From: Liquidambar formosana
Lineage: Eukaryota > Streptophyta > Magnoliopsida > Saxifragales > Altingiaceae
Direction of reading: 5' to 3'
Length of the DNA: 64,000 bases
Assembly (NCBI GenBank): GCA_039720395.1
Contig: CM077827.1
Span: 20,507,117-20,571,116, forward strand
The position numbers were made by a program, and so were the translations under genes. This document shows positions 48,533 to 62,203 of the stretch, in pieces (the first letter of the stretch is position 1; every line of letters begins with the position of its first letter). The notes under the pieces were generated by a model. The model was not told the DNA's origin. It worked only from the letters and a program-made list of their open reading frames with translations, and made no database searches.

Positions 48533-51500
48533 TCAACAAAAGAACATGGAGTTGCACACGTTCTCTTGCAATTTGGGCAATTGAGGGACAGGAACTGCAC
48601 CAGCAGACGTCAGCCCACCATGGCTTGAGGATGTCTCCGACATGTCTTCAAACTTCATAAACTGTCCCATTTGGGTGGCTGCCAAGTGAGCGTAGCATAT
48701 GGGAGCAACTGGAGAAAGCAAGAGAGAAGTTAGAAATGAGCCAAACAAAGTAATTGAAGAAAATGCCGTAACCAATTTCCCCCTGCTGATTATTTGTTAA
48801 AAGCCACACAGAAAACTAAGATCAGAGCTGCCTAAATTGACTGCTACGTAAGGCATTCTAAAAAAGGTGGGGTAGTCATCTTGTATCAACTTCATCATCT
48901 AGACCCATCAATATAAAAAATTGATTTTAAAAAGCAACCTACATACACCATGTCTATAATCCAACAATAAATTGCATCAGCACAAAGAACTCTAAATTAC
49001 CTACAGAAATGGCAGTAGTGCTTCTTTGGTACCTGCAGTATTGACAAGTTATTATTTAGAAGGATAATAAAATTTGCTTTAGCATTAAACATACAAATGG
49101 AATATAGTACGCTGATCCAATAACTACATACACATAGGACAGTGAATGCACAAGTTCCTGTAGATCATCTGCTGAAAATCCAACCTCATCTAACAAAACA
49201 TGGTAATGGGTAGGCCTTGTGGTCCCCTACAAACCAAACACAGATCAATACAGCCAAAACCAAGATATATACTGTCAAGGAAAGAAAACCAGGTCTCATT
49301 CGGCATGTAAATAAAGTCTAATCTAACAAGATTACTCGTGGATTTTATACAACTTCCAGATTCTGGTTTGAAACTAACTTAACAATGTTGTCATTCCCAA
49401 AGTTCTATGAAGTCAAACTTCAAAATGTACACTGCTAGCCAAACCAACAAAATTGTGCAACCAGAGCAGCAAACTAAATAAAATTTTGGTTTTTTAATTG
49501 GAACAAAGTCGGATGAAAATTTTATCCTGTTCCTATAAAAATAAAAAAAAAAAAAAAAAGAAGAAGAAGACTTCAAATAGGAAAATGTAATTACAATTAC
49601 GAACAGTATAGAGCATCAAAAGAAACACACAGAGTTAGCAGTTGACATTGTTATTTCTGTTCCATTCAATTTAAAAAGCAACATGTTCCCTTTAATTTTA
49701 CTATGTTGTCATCGGTTCCGATTTCCTACCCCTTCTCCAACATTTTCAAAGAATAAGACTATTCAAAATTTAAAAATTAAAACAAACCACAAAACAAACA
49801 GATCGTACATTTTTTTAACAGATTCTCTACCCTAACCATTGCAATTGTCTGTTTCTTTTCCCCTCAAATTCTCTTTTCTAAATTTTGCTGTGTTCCTTCA
49901 TCTTGTAGCATGTGCTCTAGGCCTCAAATAATAATAGCAGCCAGAAATCTTCAAGAGCACGGTAACATAGAATTCAATTAATACTTGAGGGCATAGGAAT
50001 CTTTGTTTTGAGCAATAATTTTTTATTAAATTGGTGCTTGCATGACACACGCGTGTTACGCAAGCTCCAATTAGTGCACGGCAGTTCAACCGCTGTGGCT
50101 GACTGCATCATTTCCCTTAGAATTAAATACATATGTATCTCCTAACTACCGTATCTAACAAGGGCCAGGGGAAGGGGGAAGGTCATTTGGTGTGATTGCT
50201 AGTCCAGGTACCAAGAATAAATAAATGAACTTTTGACTCAGTTAAAATGAACATTAATAATCTAAGTAATGTGAAGAAAAAGACTGATGAGAAAAGAGAA
50301 AAAATCAACTAAAACAAAGCAAAAAATAAATAAATAAATTGAACCACCAACCAAGTTCTGAATAAAATACCACAGGTCTTTAATACTCACAATCATTCCA
50401 GCATGCGCACACAGATAGAAATCATTGTTCCGTGGGTGACAAACTTTGTTATCTATTACCGTTCCTGCACAAATAATAACATTAAGAGTTACATTCAATG
50501 CTCTAATAAGCTTTTCTGCATGAGCTTATGTGATTCAAGGAATGAATTGGGTTTATTTGGGAAATACTTTCTATGGGGATGATTATATTTCATATTAGGT
50601 ATCATATTTAGGTAAATTTAATAGAACTAAAAATTAGCCAGTCAAAATTAATAGTTATTAGCAATAGGCTTTTAGTGAGGACTAATGTTACCAGGGTTTT
50701 TAATACTCTATATTAATTAAAAGTTGAAATAGAGTAAATTTTCAATTACGAATTTGCAGCTTTAGAAGCTCTGTTTAAGGGCCATGAGTACCAAGATTTT
50801 TCTCTCTTTGCTCTCTTACTCTCTTCTTTCTCCCAATTTCTTTATAATTGCTAACTTTTGGTGCTTTAAATTGTAGCCACTTTAAACCAAAATGATAGTG
50901 CAGAATTAGTGAAAGATCCAGCATTATTGTACTTTTCTGCATCATGAAGTGACTTACCAGGTGGAACATTTTCTGGGGCACCAGGCTGGAAGAACTTTGT
51001 ATGGTGATTTTTCTGTGCAACAATCACGACAAACTTGGGACACCACTTTTCATCAAGGAACTTGCAGGCCTGCATATATCAATGAAAAAATTTACAACAA
51101 TAATTTTTTATCTATTCCAAAAATAGAACATAAGTTACATCCTTTTAACAATATTATTAGAGGGTATTAGTTAGCTCATAAACCTCAATAATCTGATCCA
51201 GTTCGATGTTCAAAACTTGGTTGAACTGTGACTCGCTAACTCCATCCCTAAATTCAACACATAACTGATCAACAAGCAGAAAATTATAGAAGAGTACTCA
51301 AATTTGAAAATGAACAGCTGTAAAAGTCACAGCCATAAACAAGTTTATATCATCTATTAAAAATAAATATATATGTTTATTGTACAAAATCCCCCTTCAA
51401 AGAAACCAACTCCCCATGCAAAGCAAAGACTTATAAACATTATAAGTGGGTATGTCCATAAACTCCATAAATAAAGAATGGTACAACACAAAAACGGCAC

Positions 51501-54500
51501 ATGCACATCAGGAGAAGAGCATATATCATCCAGAGACCTCACGAATTTCGAAAGGAAAAAGTTCATGCGGAATACAAACTACATGACAACATGACAGATA
51601 ATTAAAATGTCAATAAAAATTGGTTCACGTTAGTTAAAAGAATAACAATAAGTACACCAAAAAAGCAGAAGGAATCAACTTTTAAAGGTTTATTTATAAA
51701 GACCACACTGTATAGGGCAACATATGCAACACAAGTAGCACGAGGTAACAGAGAACATAACCATCAATCCTCGATGGAGAGTCTACACTTCTTAGAATGA
51801 TGATGATGTAGATACTACTATACTAGACGCATGAATGGTTATTTAAATAACATACCAGACCAGTACCCATGCCATATTTTAGGAGAAGCTTTAGAGGTTG
51901 GTATATAACCAAACTTCTCACTTCCTACATTGTTCAATACTACCTCTTAACCCTTAATTCTTGAAACATAAAAAAATAAAATAAAGTAAATAAAAAAAAT
52001 ATTAAACTGCAGCTTCTGCACCTAATTCAATGCAGAACAAGAGATAAATTTCATTTGTTGGCTTCGGAGGCCAAAATATTCCTACATCTTGCTTGTTTCA
52101 TGAATTATGGCTCAATCAAAATATTTTTTTAAAAAAAATAATAAAAATTTGTCCCAGTAACAATAAAAAAAATCATTTGCAAAGACGATTGAAAATAGAA
52201 TTATAGAAATTAAGTGGCATCAATATCAAACCGAGGTGCATCACATTTTTTTGGGGTGTAAATGCATCATGTGGTTATCAATTTAAATAAAAGGGTAAAT
52301 TACAAGAAACCCCCTAATGTGTAGCTGTTTTTCACATAACCGCCCTAAAGAAAAAATGGTTGCAATGTCCCCTAGACAACTTACAACTTTAGCAATTAGC
52401 ACCACGAACAGCGATTAACAGTGGCGCTAATTGTTATTTTCCAATGATAGTGAAATATCTATGTAATATAAAAGCAAATTGAAAAATATAAAACTGAAGC
52501 TGTAGTGAATTATGAATACATTCCTTTATTTTCCTGTTCAACACCTCTGTTCCATATGTCTCACAACAGGAATGTTAGACACATAAACATACCCATACCT
52601 CTTATATTCCTCTATTTTACCAATTTGGATATTTGACATCCCAGTCACATATATGAAGACCATCAAGAACTTCTTCGATTCGCCGTTTATTGTGACAATA
52701 AGTAATATTTAAACCTCATCAGTCCATTTTGTATAGTAGGAAGATCTATGACATCATATCAGTTTTTTTTTAATTACCTATTTAGGGCTAAAGACCAAAT
52801 CTAACCAAGTTTTAAGGAATATTAAGCACCAAAAGGTTTGCATTCAACATTTTCCCAGAAAAAAAAATTCAAAAAAGTAGGATAACATTATAATCACCAA
52901 GAAATTTTTCCATGTTTCATGTTCTTCGTTACTTCCTCTCTCATGTACCCATATTAGGCTTACATTTCATCATTTTTTAAAACCCACTAATTTTCAACCA
53001 ATTAAAACACAACTTTTTATAAACAATATCAGGAGGAGGATGTTAATCCAAAAAACATGTACCTGAATATGATTATCTGATCAGGTTTTCTTTTCCCAGA
53101 ACTCACATAAAAGTCCAGCAAAAGCTCCCTAAAATTAGACAAGAAAAATGTATCACTTGTAGGATTTTACAAATCAGAAAAACTTCAAGGAGTATCATCT
53201 AGAAACCAATCACTTGAATAAGAAAGCAACATTACATTTCAGAAATTTATTTTTCGAAACATATATTTGGTTCAATCATGTTCTAAGATAAGAACCCGCA
53301 CCTAATTATGCCTTCATCTTCAGTGTCAGAGGCTCGCTTAAATAGAGAGTCTATCATTTCTACCTTTGGGGACTGTGTACGCACTGATGCCCTATAACGA
53401 GAAATCAACGGCCACTGCCTGGAGCTGACAACCTAAGAATTCCAACAAAAATAATAGCAATAACGCATAAAAGATCTGAGGGATTTTTATTTTTTTTTTT
53501 CATTTTGGTCATTAATCAGAAAATTTGAAGGACAACATATATATATATATATAAACTAATGTTTCACAAGTATTGACAATATAAAGAAAACAATGTCTAA
53601 CAAGAATGTACAAAAAACACAAAGCCATCAGAAAAGCATAGACGACAAGTTACCGCAGCAATAGATGGTACATCAGACTGGCCAGGAGAGCCATGTGACA
53701 CATCCATTCCAAGAATTATGGTGGGAACCTTAGAAACCAGAGGGATAGAAGGTGACTGTTCGACAGCTAACAAAGAATTCAAACCACCAAGCTGCAAGGA
53801 AGTATGAAGAAGGTTATTAAATCAGAACAAGCTAGGGGGCATTACTATTGAATTTCTAAGATGGAGGGAGGGAAGGAGGGGGATACATAAAATAGCTCAC
53901 CTTAGCATTGATCTTAAGAAGAACATTAGTAAGATACTGGTCATTGACTCTTGTAGGAGCAATGCATTGGGTAACAATTCCATATTCAGCAAGATTCTTT
54001 CGCTTCCAAGGACCTTGGGGGTTAAATGAATTCATTAATTAGACACATGGAAAATAAATTAACATTGTTGCTTAAAGAATAAATCGAACACTCAACCATA
54101 AAGATCTGAGTTTTTCCTCTCGGGAAGTAGACACAGAAGGAACTGCGGAGCCCCAGGAAGTTTATTCTGTATGTCCTCAAACATCTTCTCAACTCTAACG
54201 ACAGGTGGGGCACGTCTACTCTGTGGATTCTCCTCAAACACATCAAATGGCTGATCTATAAGCTGCAAAAACACAAGAGAAAAGACTGCGTCACTTCATC
54301 ACATTGTGCAGTTTATATAAAATGACAGAACTTACAATTCCTTTCATCTCTCCACATTTGATCAGATCTCTGATAAGGCCACGTATATCACAGCGAGCTG
54401 AGAAGTTCACAACAGCCCAACGTTCTATCTTTGTCGGTTCCACTAGTTTCTATACAAGCATACAAGAATGTTGTGAGAACCGCTGGACCAAGATTGTAGC

Positions 54501-57134
54501 ATGATGGATCATAACAATAACAAATAGCTTTATAAAAAAAAAAATTTAGATAACAATAACAAATAGCACCTTATTGTTAAAATTCCACCGCCCATTCCGA
54601 GGAAAGAAATCCTCTCCATTTCCCACTTTCAACTGTAGTAAATAAAAAATTCATCCAACTTAGCTTTTGAAACTTAAACTTGCCACTCCATAAAGATTAC
54701 AAAGATCAAATCAAATATAATATCAAAAATAGAGCAAACCCAAAACAGGCCATTCCATAAAAATGAATAAAACAAATACCCTTGGGGCTGATAGAACGCG
54801 TCCTTCAACTTGAGTAAAGCTGGTATTGATTGAAATACCACAAGAACGTAGCATAGGTTCGGCATCATAATTGCTACTCTTCAATGCCTGCAAGAACCCA
54901 ATGAAAAAAACCAGAAACTTGAGCATGCCATGCAAAGCACGATATCAGTTAAAATCATTAGGAAGGCACCTACATCAGATAAAACCCTCATTCTTTCTTG
55001 GGGCTTTTGTCTTGATTTCTCCACTAGTGAAGCTCTTTGAAGAGTGGACAGTGCTTTTGTGTAACGTTGCAAGGACACCAATGAACAAAGCTAGAAGGAA
55101 AACAGGAGGCACACATAAACACCATATATAATGAGAAATGCATCATATTTAGCTTTTTGACCAAACAAAACTAATTTTTTCTTGATTTACCTCAAGAGGG
55201 AAAAATGTTGGCCGCTTTGGCTTCCCAACATTAATACATGGCAGATCTGCAGAATAACGCAATTCTATGTGGCGATAATTTACAAAATAATCATATACGG
55301 TCACTTCAATTGATTGGACTTCACCATCCTCATCCTTTCCAGTTCTTTGCTTCAATGAGAAGCTACAACATGCAAAAACAAAACAACTCAGTCCCCATTT
55401 GACATAAAACCAATTATAAAACAATTGCTTTTCTTACCAGGGGGCAAAAAAATGGAGGAAACTCATGTTATGGTGAGGCTAATACTTTAATATATACAGG
55501 AATAAAAATATGCCACATTTTCAGTATAGCTAAAGGAAAAAATAAAATATGGCCACATCAGAAAAAAGCCATACGTCTGCTCCTTGCATGACTTCTCACT
55601 CAATCCAGTTATTTTGTACTCTGTGTTGGCAGGACTTGTCTTCACCCTCAAATTTTTGAGCATGCGTTTCGCCTGATGATAAAAAAGGGCAATAAAAAAG
55701 GGCAACCAAGCCTCAAATGGGAGTAAAAGGCCATACAGCACAATAAAAACAATATGCAGAAACTTTGGTTACCTTCGCCCAGTCAAGCGAAAAAGGATCT
55801 CTTGCATTCTGATTGGCAATCAAAAAATCTACCACTGGCCCAGGCTGTATTATCATAGTAGTAGATACATCTGATGACACACTGATAGAATTAGCAATGA
55901 AAACAACATAGTTCAAGAGGCAATAGTATAGCAGAATTTTCATAGTTCAAAAGAAATTAGTACAGCACAAAAAAATTAAATAAATAAATAAAAATAAAAA
56001 AACAGAAAAAGGGTTTAAAACCTACCAATATTCAGTGATAAGCCTCCCTGGGCAGGTCCGAAAACTTGAATGGAACCCTCTGCAACCAAGGACACCACCT
56101 CCCAAATCAGTGAAATTCTTTGGATCATTGTGAAAGAAGGATTGGCGAACAAGGAGGCAGCCCCTGCAACAGAGCAAGTTTGGTCAGATATTAAATAAAC
56201 TAACCCAAAAAAATGTTCATAAACATATTTGACTTACTGTTTAGCCGCATGCTGCCTTAAAATGATGTCCAACACTCTGAGAGCTTCTTGAGAGTTTTCT
56301 GATTCCTGTCCACGTAATGCATTTGCAATTGCCTGCATTGGGATCTTTGCTGCAAAGCTTATCTCTACTTTAAAAGTTTTGGACTGGTAAGGCCTCCGTA
56401 ACCTCTTGCGATCACACTCATTTGGACTTCCATTACCAGCTGGGCTTCCATTTCCATTGTTCCTGGACAGAAAAGAACCAATTAATATACAAAGCTAAAA
56501 GAACCAAAAATGACACAGCACATGGGAGTACAAATCAATCACAAGAAAATCATGTCTACCTGTTTGATGAGACATCCTCTAGCACAACAGTGAACTCGAG
56601 TTTGTTGCGTGGAAGGGGACCAACCGTAAACAGGCTCTTCTCTCCATCATAAGCAAAATCCTTTCCAGCCAGCTCGGTATCATAAGTCTCATGGACTCTG
56701 TCAATCACTCTTCTTCCAATCCCCTTACCATCAACAGGACGGCCATCCTCATAAGAAAGGGAAACCTGTTTTAGAGTAACAAAATTTGAAGAAAATGAGT
56801 ACAAATAACCAGAAAACACATGATCATAATCAAATCCAAAAAAGTGAGGTTCTATAGTAGACACAGGTAGAATTGAAGAACGTACACTGTAGTGAAAAAA
56901 GTGGCCATCCACATTAGTAACATTAACTTTGAAGTGATTGGTAAGCAGTGGAATCTTTTGCCCTTTGGATCCAAGGCCACGCCTAGCTATTGGGACACGC
57001 GCAACCTTTTTCTTTACTGGTTCAGGAGCCTGATCAGGTTCAGCTCGCATTGGGACCACATTAGGTGGGATAACAGGTGGGGGAGGTGGTAAAGCATCAG
57101 TTGCATCATTTCCATCTGGCTCGAAGGAGTCCAT
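48533..57134 (-). CDS. AGO4: ARGONAUTE 4
   Basis: AGO4 binds 24-nt siRNAs in the nucleus and guides RNA-directed DNA methylation. Coding exons in order: 57134-56886, 56765-56560, 56462-56238, 56163-56026, 55870-55773, 55672-55575, 55362-55191, 55090-54974, 54887-54780, 54632-54570, 54449-54336, 54262-54097, 54013-53901, 53791-53654, 53432-53302, 53128-53063, 51247-51184, 51069-50958, 50464-50391, 49226-49132, 49032-49001, 48708-48533 (stop TGA). Landmarks: start MDSFEPDGN, Pro-rich leader, N domain [23 protein letters not shown] region ending in [16 protein letters not shown] motifs [22 protein letters not shown] and [11 protein letters not shown] (catalytic D, D, H present), C-terminus NSMFFC. 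Length about 917-921 residues, normal for AGO4. Exon 4 holds one base too many (138 instead of 137 nt) in a CCC run (+ 56050-56052), shifting the frame. An AG 11 nt upstream of the exon 5 acceptor (exon start 55881) would restore it. Confidence 0.95.
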
Positions 57135-59565
57135 CTTCAGATCCTATGACAAATAGAAACAACTATACACAAATAAATACACATACTAAAATAGGTCAGC
57201 AAGCACCCAAACAAATAGTACACACGAAATTGTTTTTACATTCTCATACTATGATGTTACAGCATCTAAAAGGTCATTACTAAAACAACAAATTCTATGG
57301 AATTAATGAGGATATGATAGACAAATGAGGTTCAGGCAACAAAAGAAAACAGTACAAGTCCCAATCCCTATACCAGGTATTTAAAACCCGTATATCATAA
57401 CTCCAACATGGTATAACTCCAAATGGGTCCTACAATTCAGAAAAGGAAATATAACTCATAAGAAAGGTATTAGAGATAAGGGATGTAATAGAACGAAAGA
57501 GAACAACCCAACAGAGCATCAGAACCTACCAATATTGTAAATCAAGTACTAAAACACCCCTCAAGTATAAAACTCCTTGAGGCATTAAGATGCAGTATTA
57601 ATCCAGCCTAAGGGACACAGTAAAGCTACCAGCCCTAAAAGTCTAAAACCACAACCCAACAAGCAAAGTACATGGCAATATAACCTATGAAAATTTAAAA
57701 CACACCTAAAAAACCCCAAAACAGGAATTTTCAGTAACAGATACAATGTGAAAACTGCAGAACACTTAATGGAGAACTATTTTTAAGGCTCCAGGACGAG
57801 GCAATAAAACTGTTGAAGGCACAACAATTAAGCTTACAACCATGAGAACAACACGCAGTAAGCAAATATTAGCGCAGCATTTGGGACAAAAAAACTTAAC
57901 AAACCCAAGAAAACAAAGGATGTCAAGAGCAGCTAATCTATCCATACTCTATATATACTATTATATAAAAGTGAGTGTGCCACATGGCAGGTCTCTCAAG
58001 CCTTTCCCTCAAATACTCAAAGCATGCCCCATGGCACATCTCTTAAGCCATTAAACCAGCTTGACTCAATAATCTACAAAAGGGAAAAAATGATATCAAA
58101 TAAATAATTAAGGGACAAATTAATTATTGCAATTTGACTCCAGGATCTTAAAGGGAAAAACAAAATTAAGGTAAGAAAATAACCAATAAACTCCAATAAA
58201 TTTTTTCACTCATTCATTATCGTAAATCCCAAAAATACTTGGATGTAATTTGACTAGAATGCTTAAATTTTTTTATAACCAAGATATATTATTATTGGTC
58301 ATAATCATTAAAATATTACATATTAATCCATGCATCACACGGGTTACCACTCAGTGGATATATATAAGCTGAGCAAAACCCTTTATATCTAGCACTCAAA
58401 CTCACAACGAGTTCTTATAATAAAAAAATAATAATAACAATTAGTGAGACTTTCAGAACGCAGAACTCGAGGAGAATAGACTAGAACTCTCAATGAAGCA
58501 ACAGAACCACTCAAATCTGAAAAACAAGGAAACAGAATACCCATTGGTCCACATAAATGAAGCTGCGCACCTTAAAACCACTACATCATGAGCCAAAAAT
58601 AAAAAAATAAAATAAGAGCAAGGCATGAAACCCAAATTTTTTTACATTTTACAATATAAAAAAGAAAAAAAAAGGGCACAAGAAAACCCATAAAAAGGAA
58701 ATAAAACAAAGAGAAATGTAGAGACAACATATCCTAACGTGGTTTTTGGTACTCAATGTTCCAGGACTAGAGTCCAACTCTCAATGGAGCGTGAGAGCCC
58801 ATCAAAGTTATAAGACCAGGCAACAAAAGCCCATCGAGTAAAACACAAGATTAACTTGAAAAAAAACACGAACAACAGAGCTTATGAACTATAAACCGAC
58901 CACAGAACGAGCAAAAACAGAGGCATTAAAACCCCACAAAGCTTCAAAGAAAACCAAAAACCCAGAAGAAACGAACAGAGGCAACAATGTGAGACTCTCA
59001 AAGTAAAACACAAGATAAACCCCTAAAAACCACAAACCCACAGAGCAGAACCTCCTCATTCACAAATCTAGTAAAACCACACAATCAAACTAAAAATACA
59101 AAATCACTTCAGAAAAATACTTCTAGAAAACGTATTCACAGCAACAAAATAAAAAAAAAACAACATGCAAGCCAAAAAAGCACACATTTACCGAACAGCT
59201 TACCTAGATAGCGAGAAAGTGTTGCTAAACAATAAAGCTCGCCGATTCCTGAAACACCGAAAGAAAAAACAGAAGAAATGAGCACAGATCGAGTTTAAAA
59301 ACAAGAAAACGCCAACCAAAAACCTCCAAAAGAGGCCAAAACAGAGCAGCATTGCAGAGATTAAACCTCAAAACCACCGGAAAACGTTTCGAAAACAAAG
59401 CAAGAAAAAACAGTTTTTCGAAGTAAAAAAACAACTCAAAAGCAAAAAAATACTTTGGAGAAGTAAAAGGACAACTCAAGAGAGTGAACAATCGGAACTC
59501 AGAACCTAGGGTTTTCACCGAAAACCAGTTTACCTCAAAACCCTAAACACAGACCGTTTCTCTCT
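57135..59565 (-). other. 5' UTR of AGO4 with two introns
   Basis: Nine UTR bases (57135-57143) precede the ATG after an acceptor CATAG. A noncoding exon 59204-59248 is bounded by TTTCAG and GTAAGC, and a first exon ends at 59534 before GTAAAC. This gives UTR introns of about 2.06 kb and 285 bp. Boundaries are read from splice consensus only. The long intron holds a Helitron-like element and otherwise AT-rich sequence. Confidence 0.55.
57948..58354 (+). mobile_element. Degenerate Helitron-like element in AGO4 5' UTR intron
   Basis: Starts TCTATATATACTATTATATA followed by AAAGTGAGTGTGCCACATG. Ends near ATGCATCACACGGGTTACC and CTCAG, a decayed form of the hairpin plus CTAG terminus. The 5' end resembles that of the Helitron at 3224-3779. 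The hairpin is no longer paired well and the base before the start is C rather than A, so the call is tentative. Confidence 0.45.
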
Positions 59566-59598
59566 CTTCCCCTGTCAACGCTCTCTCTCACTATATAA
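59506..59598 (-). promoter_or_regulatory. AGO4 core promoter: TATA box and telo-boxes
   Basis: On the minus strand TTATATAG (59591-59598) is a TATA box, placing the transcript start near 59560-59570. AAACCCTA-type telo-boxes lie just downstream at 59538-59547 and, in the other orientation, at about 59506-59515. Telo-boxes near start sites are common in plant genes active in dividing cells. Confidence 0.65.
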
Positions 59599-59639
59599 GA
59601 GAGTGATTTCAGCTCCAACACTACAATCCTCCTACTTCT

Positions 59640-60849
59640 ACTCGCCTCCGTTATATCCTATAAGTATCTAAGTTGTACTCGCAAGCCGAGAAAGTGACCT
59701 ATATATTTGAGTAGTTATGTCTCACCTTGGTTCTCTCGTGTGTGCTTACCTAATGCGTTTTCCCGGTTTTGACACTGGTCAAATAACGAAATGCCGGCTA
59801 CACCCCCTGCGCTAATCTAGGAGGTGTGACGTTGACGGAACGGGCTTATGTCATGGCTGGATTTTGGAAAAAGGACGAGGGTAATAAAGGCCATTGGTAA
59901 AAAAGAGGAGAACAGGGGAAAGGGTAGGGCAGGTCATCCCGGTGGGACTCACAGGCGTCACCTGCCGTGTATAATTCAAAATCACGGTAGGGAATGGAGC
60001 TGTAAGCATTTTCGGTCACAGTTGTCACATTAGGGATTCTGTTGAGGAGAAAAAATCTGGGCCTTCTCATTTCACCCTCTTTTATAGGGATTTTTCCTTT
60101 TTTTTCTTTTTTTGGGTAATGACTGCTTTTTATTGTTCATTGGAATGGATTGGAAACGCAACACTCTCAAGGGCACAATATCTTAATTATCTCAATATAA
60201 TATAATGAAAATTATGACTTATGAGATAACATATTAATTTCATAATTTGAATTGATATGATATTAAGGAATGGAAAAGATTTAGAATATCCCTCCTTTGG
60301 CACATAAAAAAATAAATAAGAGAAAATATTAAAATATTAAAGTGAGAGATTCCGGCTTTCCAACGCCTTCCAATCACTTTTTTAAAGAGCAAAAATAATA
60401 ATCAATAGGTAATTAGTAATCTCAATATAAAACCATTAATTTTAAGGAAATTCAAGTTAAACTTAACGCAGTTGGGGCTTTGACTTTGACCTTGTCGACC
60501 ACATGTGTGGCAACTATGCATGCAATTTAATTTACAACCCTCACTAGTCAATTCTCATTACTCATTTTCCCTTATTTTCCTTTAAACCAAATGCAATTCC
60601 TAGTAATTTTCTTGACGATAAAAAAATTTATTAAAAAGAAGAAGTAGATGAGGAGAATGAGAACTCACTTGGGCTCATGTTGTTAAGCGATAGGGCTTTC
60701 ATTGAGATATTCCTTCAATTAGCCTCTCACAAGTAGGTCGGTTATAAGCGTGGCAGAATAAACATAATCAAGAAAGTAATGAAACCCTAAACAAGAAAGT
60801 AATGGCGTGATGTCGTCGATGAAGTTCAAGGAGCATCACCTCTTTCACA
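59640..60849. other. AGO4 upstream intergenic stretch
   Basis: Upstream region of AGO4. No coding frame or structured repeat was recognised; part of it must be AGO4 promoter. Confidence 0.5.
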
Positions 60850-61170
60850 CAGGGCAAAGCCAGGAGTTATTTTCAATTGGGGCATTATGTTGTAATTCTA
60901 TGAAATGGGAACTGAAAGCTCTGGAGTCTTTCTTTTCTTTGAAAAAATTACTTTTTGGTAATCATTTTCCAATATAATTCCATAAAAGGATATTTTTTGT
61001 CAACTTATTACAAACTGACAGTATATATGCTTCAAAATGACTACTATCTTCCTATTTTTGGTATTATGTCAAGAAATAGTTATCAAATGATAATTTATCA
61101 TCAAAAGGAAAAAAAAATTTGGTTGAGCCAGTGGGGGCACGTGCCCCCAAAGGCCCTGGCTCCACCGTCG
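60850..61170. mobile_element. hAT MITE with CACGTG palindrome
   Basis: Starts CAGGGCAAAGCCAGG and ends CCTGGCTCCACCGTCG, imperfect inverted repeats of the CAGNGGCGGAGCCAGG type. Flanked by perfect 8-bp duplications CTTTCACA (60842-60849, 61171-61178). 321 bp, no ORF. Near the right end lies the 16-bp perfect palindrome GGGGGCACGTGCCCCC (61133-61148). Confidence 0.85.
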
Positions 61171-61536
61171 CTTTCACACCACCTTGGTTTCTCCAGTACT
61201 GCATAGGGAGAGCAATTGTGTTTCTAAAGAAAGGAAGTGATTTTTTTAATGAAAGTTGGAGAACGGTTTCTCTTGGTTCGAGACTAACAAGAAGCATGGT
61301 ACCATGTATGTAGAGGAGCATGGGTCGATGGATACATTCTATTAACCTCGCAATCATATTTGAATTTTACACGAGACAAGGAGCTCCACAGAAGAGAGAG
61401 AACTTAAATGTGACAATCGGCTTATAGCCTCAGCTCATGACATTAGGTCCATATATCACCGCTCAAAATATAGTACGTTAATATATTAGGATGCTATTAA
61501 AAATATAACTAATTAACATAGTTCCAAACTTATTTA

Positions 61537-62203
61537 TGCTGTGTTTTGCAGCTTGAAAGGAAAGGAAAATAATTCAATTAAGAGAAAGGAAAGGAATAGA
61601 AACAAAATTCATTTCTCTATGGGAATTTAAAAGATGACTAAAGGCCTAAAAATAATTATTTGCCAAATAATTGTCCACATCTCTACTGCTATAAAATCCC
61701 TTTTGATTGATCCCAGTCTACCATCCTCAGTTATGTCCATGGGTGTGACTACATGATTCCATGAAAGAAAACTACAATATTGAGATGGAGATAGAGGCCG
61801 GAGGAAGGAGGAAGGAGAGAGAACATACGTGGTCATGGAGCAAAGTTTTGGTGGGAAAGGAAGAGAGAACTATTTTGATGGGAAGAGGAAGGGAGAGCTG
61901 TTTTGGTGGGAAGAGTAGGGGAAAAATATTTTGGCAAGAAAAGGTGGATAGGAAAGATACGTATATGATTGAAAGGGTAGTGTTGGATTAGGTCTTTTAC
62001 TCTTTTTATAACTCTTTTAATGAATTCCATTTCCCATGAAATTCCTCCCCTTTAGGTAGGATTTTAAAATATACATTGAAATCCCATCAAATCCCTTTTA
62101 ATTAATTTCTCTTTATAAATCCCTCCATTCCAAATACCGGAATTGGGGTTTAGAAATGAATTCCTTTCCATTCCCCCCAAATTCCTCCATTCCAAACACA
62201 GCA
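61537..62203. mobile_element. Possible MITE with TGCTGTGTTT ends
   Basis: Left end TGCTGTGTTTTG is inverted at the right as CCAAACACAGCA. The subterminal parts are rich in GGAAAGGAA and TTCCTTTCC motifs that also pair. No clear target duplication was found, so superfamily is open. Confidence 0.5.

Noticed and set aside
52270..52330. Mutator-like end GGGTAAATTACAAGAAACC in an AGO4 intron
   Set aside because: No matching inverted end or 9-bp duplication was found nearby, so no element is called.
56779..56885. Open frame continuing AGO4 exon 1 into exon 2 without splicing
   Set aside because: The intervening segment has no similarity to AGO4 and is bounded by GTACGT and AACAG, so it is an intron that happens to be open.
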